A program made the position numbers and the translations under genes. A stretch of 64,000 bases of DNA from Pirellulimonas nuda (GTDB taxonomy: Bacteria; Planctomycetota; Planctomycetia; Pirellulales; Lacipirellulaceae): NCBI RefSeq assembly GCF_007750855.1, contig NZ_CP036291.1:1922001-1986000 (forward strand), in the 5' to 3' direction. Under the pieces are notes generated by a model. It did not search any database, was not told where the DNA came from, and saw only the letters and a program-made list of their open reading frames with translations. The stretch's first letter is position 1. Every line of letters begins with the position of its first letter. This document shows, in pieces, positions 35,087 through 42,559 of this stretch.

Positions 35087-35959
35087 CTACCGCGGAACCA
35101 TTGTGAACTGCACCACGTCGATGTGCCCCGATCGGAAGTGGGCCGCGCAGCCGGTGAGGTACTTCATGAAAAAGGCGTACCCTTGCTCTCCCTTGATGGC
35201 GACCGCCTCGTCGTGGCGGCGCTCCAGGTTCGCCGCCCAGGTCTCCAGCGTCCGCGCGTAATGGAGCTGCAGCGACTGGGCGCGTTCGATCCGGAATCCC
35301 GCTTTGGTGGCGAAGTCCTCGATCACACGCGGGTCGAAGAGTTGGCCGCCGGGGAAGACCTTCCGCTGAATGAACTTGCCGAACAGCACGTTCTCGTGAG
35401 TCACCTCGATCCCCAGCGAATCTAGCCGAGGGAAATCGAACGCGACAATCGTGTGCAGCATCATCCGCCCGTCTGCCGGCAGCAGCCGGTGGGCCGTTTC
35501 GAAGAACTGGGCGAACCGCTCCCGGCGGAAATGTTCGAAGGCGCCGATGCTAACGATGCGGTCGACCGGCTGATCGAACTCTTCCCAGCCGGCCAGGCGG
35601 ATCTCGACCTTGCCTGCCTCCGGGGGTAGCCCCTTCATCTTTTCGCGGCAGTGCCTGGCCTGCTTCTCGCTGAGCGTCAGCCCGATGACGTTCACGCCGT
35701 ACTTGGCCGCGGCGCGGTACGCGCAGGCGCCGTACCCGCAGCCGATGTCTAGCAGCGTCTGGCCGGGGCTGAGGTCGCACTTGCCGAGGGAAAGATCGAG
35801 CTTGGCGATCTGTGCTTCGCCGAGCGACATGTCGTCGCGCTCAAAGTAGGCGCAGCTATAGACCATCTCGTCGTCTAGAAACAGCGCCAGCAGGTCGTCC
35901 GAATGATCGTCGTCGTAGATCGTCTGGACGTTCTCAAAGAAGGGGGTTGTGTCGCTCAT
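35087..35959 (-). CDS. Cyclopropane-fatty-acyl-phospholipid synthase-like methyltransferase
   Basis: The 290-residue protein of the CFA/mycolate-methyltransferase family uses SAM, probably on unsaturated lipid chains. Features are the family entry YSCAYFERDDMSLGEAQ, SAM motif TLLDIGCGYGACAYRAA, GVNVIGLTLSEKQARHC, the glutamate-loop-like IVSIGAFEHFRRERF, and the C-terminal RSGHIDVVQFTMVPR. The entry YSCAYF differs from the more common SCAYW form. The start is ATG 35959 (MSDTTPFFENV). It lacks the N-terminal extra domain of E. coli CFA synthase and so resembles mycobacterial CmaA-type enzymes in length. Confidence 0.85.
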   Translation of the reverse strand: MSDTTPFFENVQTIYDDDHSDDLLALFLDDEMVYSCAYFERDDMSLGEAQIAKLDLSLGKCDLSPGQTLLDIGCGYGACAYRAAAKYGVNVIGLTLSEKQARHCREKMKGLPPEAGKVEIRLAGWEEFDQPVDRIVSIGAFEHFRRERFAQFFETAHRLLPADGRMMLHTIVAFDFPRLDSLGIEVTHENVLFGKFIQRKVFPGGQLFDPRVIEDFATKAGFRIERAQSLQLHYARTLETWAANLERRHDEAVAIKGEQGYAFFMKYLTGCAAHFRSGHIDVVQFTMVPR

Positions 35960-36062
35960 TGCGGCTCCCGCCAGAGGTGGGTGGTGTTTCCCGTAGTGTA
36001 ACCAACTAGCGGGCCGGTAGGAGACCGCGATTCGGCAGCGGCGCCCGGGCAGAAACCGCACT

Positions 36063-36144
36063 AGCCGACGGGCTACGCCCCGTCGCAGCGCCGCGATTAC
36101 CCCCAGTGTTTCCTTGTGCCCCGACGGGGCGTAGCCCGTCGGCT
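36063..36144. repeat. Perfect inverted repeat, family 2 (CGACGGGCTACGCCCCGTCG type)
   Basis: Two 23-nt arms (36063-36085 and 36122-36144) are perfectly complementary around a 36-nt loop. Each arm is itself nearly palindromic around CTACG (CGACGGG/CCCGTCG). It lies in the 420-nt divergent gap between the methyltransferase and the lipoprotein gene. The rest of that gap (36145-36379) should hold the promoter of 36380; no gene is seen in it. Confidence 0.85.
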
Positions 36145-36379
36145 TGCCCTGAATTCTCCGTTGCTCCGCGTTGGTGTTGCCGCTACTCTCCGCGCGGCGG
36201 CCGGAACTAGAGTGCGCCCTGCGGCCCTGCCGCTAGCGGCGCCGTCAGTGCTAATCAAGGTGACTTCAGCGGTTTCACCAATCGTCCGGCCGGTTGGGAA
36301 CCGACGAAATCGGTGTGGGCGCCGTTGATCGGCGCCGAATCGTACATTTATTGAGCAAAGCCCGCGGGGCGACCAAGCC

Positions 36380-37255
36380 ATGGCATACCGACTGCGAACC
36401 CGATCCAAGCTACTGATCCTGGCGCTCCTGGCGGTCTCCTGCGGCCTCGGCACGGGGTGCCAGTCGCGCCAGCGTTGGGCGATGTGGAGCCCCTTCTCGA
36501 GCACGCCGAAAGACGAAGCGATGCTCGCCCGGACGTCGCCGCAGCTTCCATCGGAGCTGGCCAAGGCAGCAGAAAAGGACGCGGGCAAGCCGGGCACGTC
36601 GGCAAGTTCGACCCTCGCTTCGGCGCCGCCGTTCAAGCCGGGGAGCAATCTCCCGACGCTGCCGCCAAGCGTAACGGCCGCTCCTGGCAAGGTTCCGGCA
36701 GCGGGCTACGCCAAGACCGAGTCGCCCTCGGCGGCCGCGGTGGCCGCGAATCCGTCGGCCTCGCCCTACGATCCCAATGGATACCGCGCCCCTGCGGCGG
36801 CTGCCGCAACGACGCCGATCCCCGATCGCTACGGAGCGGCGCCGGTTGCGGATCGCTACGCGTCTACGTCTACGGCTGCCGCGCCAGCCGCGGGCTACGC
36901 CCCGCCCGCGGCCGCCAATCCCGTTTCAGCAGCGGTCAGCGCGGTGGGCGATCGTTACGCGACTCAGGCGTCCAACCAAACCGACATCCCCGCGGGCTGG
37001 GCCATCCCTGGTGCGACCCCAGCCACAAAGACCGCTGCAAGTGCTGCCGCGGCCCCGGCCGCAACGGCGCCGGCGCAATCCGTTGCGAGCGCTGTTAAAC
37101 CGTCGGTCCAGTTGCCCGCGTCTGCTGGCCAGTACCGACCGGGTGGCACCTCTACGTATCCGACAGAAGTAAGCGTCGCAGACCGGCAGGGCGCGCCGAC
37201 CTATCCGACCACTTCAACCACGCACGGCGCCACCACGCCGGCCGGTTACCGGTAG
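36380..37255 (+). CDS. Ala/Pro-rich putative lipoprotein, unknown function
   Basis: The 291-residue protein has a lipoprotein signal (LLILALLAVSCGLGTGC, Cys27). The mature part is low-complexity and intrinsically disordered, rich in Ala, Pro, Ser and Thr, with repeated short units such as DRYGAAPVADRYA and AAGYAPPAAA. There is no enzymatic motif. Such proteins in planctomycetes may be envelope linkers or matrix components, which is inference. It is convergent with the small gene at 37276, only 20 nt apart. The repeated DRY(A/G) unit occurs at least three times. Confidence 0.75.
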   Translation: MAYRLRTRSKLLILALLAVSCGLGTGCQSRQRWAMWSPFSSTPKDEAMLARTSPQLPSELAKAAEKDAGKPGTSASSTLASAPPFKPGSNLPTLPPSVTAAPGKVPAAGYAKTESPSAAAVAANPSASPYDPNGYRAPAAAAATTPIPDRYGAAPVADRYASTSTAAAPAAGYAPPAAANPVSAAVSAVGDRYATQASNQTDIPAGWAIPGATPATKTAASAAAAPAATAPAQSVASAVKPSVQLPASAGQYRPGGTSTYPTEVSVADRQGAPTYPTTSTTHGATTPAGYR

Positions 37256-37275
37256 CGGGAGATGCGGCTGGGGGA

Positions 37276-37599
37276 CTACCAGCCCATCACCATGTTCGAC
37301 TCGATCGCCTTGCGGGCCTGTTCGAGGTCCACGCCGGTCTCGTGCATGTACAGGCGGATGGCGTGCACCTTGTCTCCTTGCGCCTTCGATAGGCAATCGC
37401 GCGCGGAGTCGCACACGTCCGCGGCGTTTGGAATGCCCAACGCCGCCTTCGAGATGACCCAGGTGTCACGGGGCCGTTTGGTGAGTCGGATCACCCTCTC
37501 GCTGGGGTAGGCGTCTGTGACGATCGCCGAAGCAGAATCGCTGTCCTGGGCCCACGAGATAATGATGTGGTTGTCCGTCTCGATTTCGAAGAGAGGCAT
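37276..37599 (-). CDS. Small conserved-looking cytoplasmic protein, unknown function
   Basis: The 107-residue protein starts MPLFEIETDNHIIISWA. Its start is supported by a strong AAGGAG Shine-Dalgarno site about 8 nt upstream. The composition is ordinary for a folded globular protein (DTWVISKAALGIPNAADV, CDSARDCLSKAQGDKVHAI, GVDLEQARKAIESNMV). It has no signal or membrane segment. The family is not recognised; the fold would be mixed alpha/beta by pattern. Confidence 0.75.
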   Translation of the reverse strand: MPLFEIETDNHIIISWAQDSDSASAIVTDAYPSERVIRLTKRPRDTWVISKAALGIPNAADVCDSARDCLSKAQGDKVHAIRLYMHETGVDLEQARKAIESNMVMGW

Positions 37600-37722
37600 C
37601 CTCAGCTCCTTATTCAACCCCGGACCAGAGCAGCATCGCCCGAGCAAAGCCGCTAGTCCGTTGCCAAGACTCCAGACGTCGGACCGGTTTGGGAACGCTC
37701 ACAGCAATCCCCTGCCGACGCC

Positions 37723-38673
37723 TTACCGCCCCGATAGTACGAAACCGGGCGTGGCAAAGTCAACAATTGGCGGGGCAGCCGCGGGAAGCAGCACGTTCGA
37801 GCCGCCGCTACAAGCCGGTTCAGCGGGACGGATTGCCCCCCCGGTATGGACAAACTGGGCGCCACCGGCCGCCCGGGCGCTGTAGGCCGCAGAATCGGCT
37901 CGGGAGAGCAGGCTCTTGGGGGAATCCCCGGGCAGGCTCTCGGCGATCCCACAGCTCGCCTGGGCCCCTAGCCCGGCGGTCAGGGCGTCGCGCAGGCGAG
38001 TCGCAGACTTGCCCGCCCCCGCCGCGGAGGCCCCCGGCATGACCACGACAAACTCCAGCGAGCCGTAGGTGGCTGCATAGTCGCCCGAGCGCAGGTGCTT
38101 TTCGACCAGACGGGCCGCCTGGGAAGCGAACTTCCGCACCCCGGCCGCGGCGTCGGCGGTCTGGGGGGCCTCGATGCACACCATCAGCACCGTCAGCCCG
38201 TCGGCGCCTCCCTCTCGGGCGGCAAGTAGAGACGCCAGGGTCACCTCCAGCATCCGGCTGTTCGGGAGCCCCGTCGCGGGGTCGGTCCTCCCGCCCGTCA
38301 GGGCGGCAAGCGCCTCGGACTGCTGGCGGATTTGCTCGTAGGCAGAACTGACCTGCCCGGCGAGCTGGAGGGTCGGCTCCAGAGCCTGTTGGGCTTCGTC
38401 CCGTATCCGGCGCCACGCGTCCGGATCGCTCCTCGTTTCTGCGTCCCGCACGCCGGCGCTAAAGCGATCGACGCGCGAACGGTGCAGCGCAAGATCTCGC
38501 CGCAGCGAAGCAGCGATCGATTCCAGACGCGCAACGATCTGAGTGGCGCGGCGCACTTCGTCGCACGGCGCAGCGGCCTGCAGACGCGCACGCTGCATGC
38601 GGCCTACCAGGTAGCCGATCAGGGCCACCGCGGCGAGCGCGACACTTGCAGAGATTCCGACGATTGGGGTCAC
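37723..38673 (-). CDS. Membrane-anchored degenerate GGDEF-domain protein
   Basis: The 316-residue protein has an N-terminal helix (ISASVALAAVALIGYLVG), a coiled-coil stretch at about 40-125, and a diguanylate-cyclase-like domain from about 130. The domain entry DPATGLPNSRMLE is typical, but the active-site GGDEF is replaced by YGSLEF (GSLEF in place of GGDEF), so GTP cyclisation is unlikely. It may act as a c-di-GMP sensor-like or structural module. The start is GTG 38673. It follows the small membrane-protein gene by 22 nt on the same strand. Confidence 0.8.
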   Translation of the reverse strand: MTPIVGISASVALAAVALIGYLVGRMQRARLQAAAPCDEVRRATQIVARLESIAASLRRDLALHRSRVDRFSAGVRDAETRSDPDAWRRIRDEAQQALEPTLQLAGQVSSAYEQIRQQSEALAALTGGRTDPATGLPNSRMLEVTLASLLAAREGGADGLTVLMVCIEAPQTADAAAGVRKFASQAARLVEKHLRSGDYAATYGSLEFVVVMPGASAAGAGKSATRLRDALTAGLGAQASCGIAESLPGDSPKSLLSRADSAAYSARAAGGAQFVHTGGAIRPAEPACSGGSNVLLPAAAPPIVDFATPGFVLSGR

Positions 38674-38695
38674 GGCGAGAGCTCGTGGACTAGCG

Positions 38696-38863
38696 CTAGG
38701 CGTTGGCTCGTGAGCCGCTTCCGCGCATGAATAGAAAGCCCACCGCGCACACCGCGGCTAGAACGAGCAGCCATTCCTCGGTGTTGAGCGTGTTGAACCA
38801 GCGCCAGGCGTCTCCCAGGCAGTTGTTCCATCGGTCGACGATCCAAGTCGTGACGATTTGCAT
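38696..38863 (-). CDS. Small single-span membrane protein
   Basis: The 55-residue protein (MQIVTTWIVDRWNNCLGD start) has one hydrophobic helix (EWLLVLAAVCAVGFLFMRG) and ends in a short Arg/Ser tail. An in-frame TTG at 38902 would add 13 residues. The WLxVLxxVCxxGFLFMRG pattern looks like a planctomycete-specific small protein, from memory only. It is probably co-transcribed with the degenerate GGDEF gene. Confidence 0.6.
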   Translation of the reverse strand: MQIVTTWIVDRWNNCLGDAWRWFNTLNTEEWLLVLAAVCAVGFLFMRGSGSRANA

Positions 38864-39008
38864 AGCGCATACCGGGTAGCAGAGGAAGGTTGCTTTGCGC
38901 AAGGATACGTCGCCCCGGGGCTGGCCACCCCCGCCTCGGCGGCCTGCACGGGGCGCCGCTCAGCGGTCGGAGCGCTACATCCCGTTCAACCGCGCTAAAC
39001 GGGCTTCG

Positions 39009-41258
39009 CTACGTGGCTTGGGGGCGAGCCTCGTCTCGACGCGTGAGCCGCCAGCAGCGGTGGATCCGCTTGTTGCGGAAGTCTTCGGGGACGGTCTGCC
39101 GGCTGATCTCCCGGACCTGGTAGCTTGGGAGTTCCGCCTCGTCGAGCCGGAACCGTCGGAAATTGGTCGAGAAGAAGACCAAGCCTCCGGGCGACATCCG
39201 GAGCGCGAGCGCTTCGAGCAGCCCGGCGGCATCGCGCTGCACGTCCCAGTCGTCCGTCGGACTGGCGCCCGGCCCGGTGCGTTTGGTGTTGGAGAAGGTC
39301 GGCGGGTCGACGACGGCCAGGTCGAACCTGGGCTCCTCCGGCAGGCTGGCGACGTACCTGCGGCTGTCGTCGCGGACAAAGTAGTGGGCGTGCCCATCGA
39401 GGGCGTTCGCCGCGAAGTTCTCTTGAGCCCAGTCGAGGTAGGTCGGCGAGAGGTCCACGGTGATCGTCTCGGCCGCGCCGCCGGCGGCGGCGTAGACCGA
39501 GAACGCGCCGGTGTACGCGAACAGGTTGAGAAACCGCTTCCCCTTCGCGGCGTCGCGCACCATGGCCCGCGTCACGCGGTGATCGAGGAACAGGCCCGTG
39601 TCTAGGTAGTCCGATAGATTGACGCGGAATTGCAGGCCCGCCTCGCCAACCAGACGCACCGCTCCCTCGTCGCCGACCCGGGTGTACTGCTCGTCGCCGT
39701 GCTGTCGGGCGCGTCGCTTGAGAAAGACCAGCGAGCGATCCACGCCCAGAGTGTCCGCCGCGGTCCGGGTCATCAGGTCGAGCCAATCCGCGTGCTGGGC
39801 CGGTGTGCGTTCGTGCGGCCGCTCGTACTCCGCGATATGCAGCGCGTCTTCGTAGCGGTCGATCGCCAGAGGGACGTCCGGGATGTCCCGGTCGTACAAA
39901 CGGAAGCAGGTGACGCCCCGCTTCTCCGGCCAGCGTCGCAGGTGGCGGGCGGTTTTGGCGAGCCGGTTGGCCAGCTCTTCGGTCTGCCGGGCCGCCTCCG
40001 GGCGCAACCCGCCGAACACGGGGCGTTGATCCGCGGCGAGCTTGGCCCGCTTTGGAAGCGGAGTCGACGTCGGCGCCGTCAGCGGCGCCTCGTCCCCCTC
40101 GGTCGCGGCCTCGGCGTCCGCCGACGCGCCCCGTGGCGGCTTGGGCCCCAAGAACTGAAACAGCGTGCACTCGATCTGGCCGTTGTACAGCTTCCGCCGG
40201 CGGTCGGCCTGCTGCCCGAGCAGACGCTCGAACTCCGGATACGCCGTGATGATGTAGTGCGACCATGTCGGGAGCCTGCGCAGCACCGTAGGCATCGACT
40301 GGTACAGGGCGGCCAGTTCGCGGCTCTCGCCGATCCGCTCCCCGTACGGGGGGTTGGCGATGACGCACCCGTAAGCGCGTCGACTCAGCAGGTCGCCAAA
40401 GTCGCGTTGTTGGAAGTGGATGTCTTCTTCAACCCCCGCGGCCGCCGCGTGCCGGCGGGCGACCTTGAGGGCGTCGGGGTCGGAATCGTTGGCGACGATC
40501 CGTTCTTCGAGCGGACCTTGTGCAAGGTCGCGTGCTTCTTCGCGGGCGAGGCGGTCGGCCGCGGCGTCGAACCCGGGCCACTCCTCGAAGGCGAACGTCC
40601 GCTGGGCGCCCGGCGCCAGGTTGCGGCCGATCATGGCCGCCTCGATTGCGATCGTGCCGGCGCCGCAGAACGGGTCGATCAACGGACGCCCCGGGCGCCA
40701 TACGCTCAACTGCACGATGGCGGCGGCCAGCGTCTCGCGGAGCGGGGCCGCGACGTTCAACGGCCGGTACCCCCGCTTGTGCAGGCCGACCCCCGTGGTG
40801 TCTAGGGTCACCGTTGCGCGGTCGTCGAGCAACGCCACTTCCACGGCGTACTCGGCGCCTGATTCTGGCAGTTCAACCACGCCGTGCGCGTCGCGTAGCC
40901 GTTCAACAATCGCTTTCTTGACGATCTTCTGGCACGCGGGAACGCTCGATAGTTGGCTCTTCCGGCTACGGCCGTTCACCGGAAACGATCCGGAGCTGGG
41001 GATCCACTGCTCCCAGGGCGCCGCCCGCACGCCCTCGAAGAGCTCGCCGAAGTCGGTGGCCGCGAAAGTGGCGACCTCGATCAAGACGCGTTCCGCGGAT
41101 CGGAGCCACAGGTTGGCGCGGCAGATCGCCCTCGCGTCGCCTGTAAAGTAGATTCGGCCGGGCGTCCGCACCTTGGCCTCGTAGCCCAGCGCGGCCAGCT
41201 CACGCACGACGACTGCTTCTAGTCCGAACGCTGCGGTGGCGACAAGTTGGAGGGTCAT
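39009..41258 (-). CDS. rlmKL: Bifunctional 23S rRNA methyltransferase RlmKL (m2G2445 / m7G2069)
   Basis: The 749-residue enzyme has two catalytic halves. The N-terminal half holds a THUMP domain (residues about 45-155) and a Rossmann methyltransferase with the NPPYGER motif (CVIANPPYGERIGES) for N2-guanine methylation. A low-complexity linker near 380-410 separates it from a second methyltransferase (FLNLFAYTGAFSVYAAAGGA; VVDPPTFSNTKR) that makes m7G. Both activities modify the ribosomal peptidyl-transferase region. Length and order match E. coli RlmL/RlmKL (about 700 residues). It appears monocistronic. Confidence 0.95.
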   Translation of the reverse strand: MTLQLVATAAFGLEAVVVRELAALGYEAKVRTPGRIYFTGDARAICRANLWLRSAERVLIEVATFAATDFGELFEGVRAAPWEQWIPSSGSFPVNGRSRKSQLSSVPACQKIVKKAIVERLRDAHGVVELPESGAEYAVEVALLDDRATVTLDTTGVGLHKRGYRPLNVAAPLRETLAAAIVQLSVWRPGRPLIDPFCGAGTIAIEAAMIGRNLAPGAQRTFAFEEWPGFDAAADRLAREEARDLAQGPLEERIVANDSDPDALKVARRHAAAAGVEEDIHFQQRDFGDLLSRRAYGCVIANPPYGERIGESRELAALYQSMPTVLRRLPTWSHYIITAYPEFERLLGQQADRRRKLYNGQIECTLFQFLGPKPPRGASADAEAATEGDEAPLTAPTSTPLPKRAKLAADQRPVFGGLRPEAARQTEELANRLAKTARHLRRWPEKRGVTCFRLYDRDIPDVPLAIDRYEDALHIAEYERPHERTPAQHADWLDLMTRTAADTLGVDRSLVFLKRRARQHGDEQYTRVGDEGAVRLVGEAGLQFRVNLSDYLDTGLFLDHRVTRAMVRDAAKGKRFLNLFAYTGAFSVYAAAGGAAETITVDLSPTYLDWAQENFAANALDGHAHYFVRDDSRRYVASLPEEPRFDLAVVDPPTFSNTKRTGPGASPTDDWDVQRDAAGLLEALALRMSPGGLVFFSTNFRRFRLDEAELPSYQVREISRQTVPEDFRNKRIHRCWRLTRRDEARPQAT

Positions 41259-41366
41259 GGGCCGATCAGCGTAGCACAGGGGGGCCGCGGCCTGGAACGG
41301 CCCCGCCGGCGGGCGGGGACGCTGGGCGCCCGGTGCGTCTTGCCTTGTTTTCCGGATCGATGGGAC

Positions 41367-41401
41367 AAAAAAAGCCCGCCGATCCTAGCGGGATCGGCGG
41401 G
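41367..41401 (-). terminator. Intrinsic terminator of the superoxide dismutase gene
   Basis: CCCGCCGATCC (41375-41385) pairs perfectly with GGATCGGCGGG (41391-41401) around a 5-nt loop. Seven A residues at 41367-41373 give a T tract on the minus strand, directly after the sod stop. Confidence 0.92.
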
Positions 41402-41428
41402 GTGGGCGGGTTGGATTTGCTCGTTCGA

Positions 41429-42040
41429 CTACTTGCCGGCCGCGGCGTAACGCTCCGCCACCGCGTCCCAATCGATCACGTTGAAGAACGCCGTGATGTA
41501 GTCGGGCCGGCGGTTTTGGTAGTGCAGGTAGTAGGCGTGCTCCCAGACGTCGAGGCCCAGGATGGGGGTGCGGCCTTCCATGTACGGGTTGTCCTGGTTG
41601 GGGGTGCTCTCCACCAGCAACTTGCCCGAACCATCGACGCTCAACCACGCCCAGCCGCTGCCGAACCGGGTCGCGGCGGCGTTGGAAAACGCTTCCTTGA
41701 ACTTCTCGTATCCGCCCAGCTCTGCCTCGATCGCGTCGGCGAGCGCGCCGGTCGGCTTGGCGCCGCCCGAGGCGCTCATGACGGTCCAGAACAAGGAGTG
41801 GTTCGCGTGACCGCCGCCGTTGTTACGCACGGCGCCGCGGATGTTCTCCGGAACGGTGGCGATGTTGCGGCACAAGTCTTCAATGCTCTGCTCCGGGACG
41901 CCAGAACCCTCCAGCGCCGCGTTCACCTTGTCTACGTACGCCTTGTGGTGCTTTCCGTGGTGGATCTCCATCGTCTTCGCGTCGATGTGGGGCTCCAACG
42001 CACCCAGGGCGTAGGGAAGATCGGGGAGAGAATAGGCCAT
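41429..42040 (-). CDS. sodB: Superoxide dismutase, Fe/Mn type
   Basis: The 203-residue enzyme dismutates superoxide to oxygen and peroxide. The metal ligands are visible: first His in [13 protein letters not shown], second His in [11 protein letters not shown], and Asp/His in the C-terminal signature [16 protein letters not shown]. There is no signal peptide, so it is cytoplasmic. The start ATG 42040 ([11 protein letters not shown]) fits the family and follows a GAGGA-like Shine-Dalgarno. A clear terminator follows. Fe versus Mn cannot be decided here; the symbol sodB is conventional. Confidence 0.95.
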   Translation of the reverse strand: MAYSLPDLPYALGALEPHIDAKTMEIHHGKHHKAYVDKVNAALEGSGVPEQSIEDLCRNIATVPENIRGAVRNNGGGHANHSLFWTVMSASGGAKPTGALADAIEAELGGYEKFKEAFSNAAATRFGSGWAWLSVDGSGKLLVESTPNQDNPYMEGRTPILGLDVWEHAYYLHYQNRRPDYITAFFNVIDWDAVAERYAAAGK

Positions 42041-42271
42041 GGGAGGGTTCCTCGTTGAGTTTGTCTGAGGGGAGTGTGTCTGGTGAGCGTGCGCCTTGAG
42101 GGCGAAGCGTCGCACGCATCGCGGCTGTCGCGCCAGCGCAGGCTGCCGAGCGGTGCAGCATACCGCGGCGCAGACGCCGGCTCAATGATGGCGGTGCAAG
42201 GCGGGCGCCAGAGAGGGCGCGCATCCGCCCATTCCGCCGGTTTATGCCGGAGAAGCCGGTCGAGGGAGCCG

Positions 42272-42538
42272 CTAGGCGTCGTCTTGCTCGATCTGGGCCA
42301 GCAGCGATTCGAGCCGGAGACGCTGCCGATTGAGCTGCGATAGCTGTTCGCCGACGATCGCCGCCAGCTCGCCCGGTTGGCTGTCGGCGGGAGCGGGGCG
42401 GGCGGGGCTGTCGAGCCGCCGCCCGGCGTCTTCCCAACAGGCAAACGCGGCGTCCAGCACCCGCGGGTCGGTCGCCGGGCGCTCAACTCGGCCGCGCGAC
42501 GCGCGGCGGAGACGGATCTCAATCGTGTCACTGATCAT
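42272..42538 (-). CDS. Small hypothetical protein with C-terminal coiled coil
   Basis: The 88-residue protein begins MISDTIEIRLRRASRGR and ends with a helix rich in Gln, Leu and Arg (EQLSQLNRQRLRLESLLAQIE), likely to form a short coiled coil. No family is recognised. It starts 21 nt after the stop of the HD-PAS-GGDEF gene, so it is probably in the same unit and might be a partner of that signalling protein (inference). Confidence 0.6.
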   Translation of the reverse strand: MISDTIEIRLRRASRGRVERPATDPRVLDAAFACWEDAGRRLDSPARPAPADSQPGELAAIVGEQLSQLNRQRLRLESLLAQIEQDDA

Positions 42539-42559
42539 CGCGTTCTTCCGGTCCGATGG

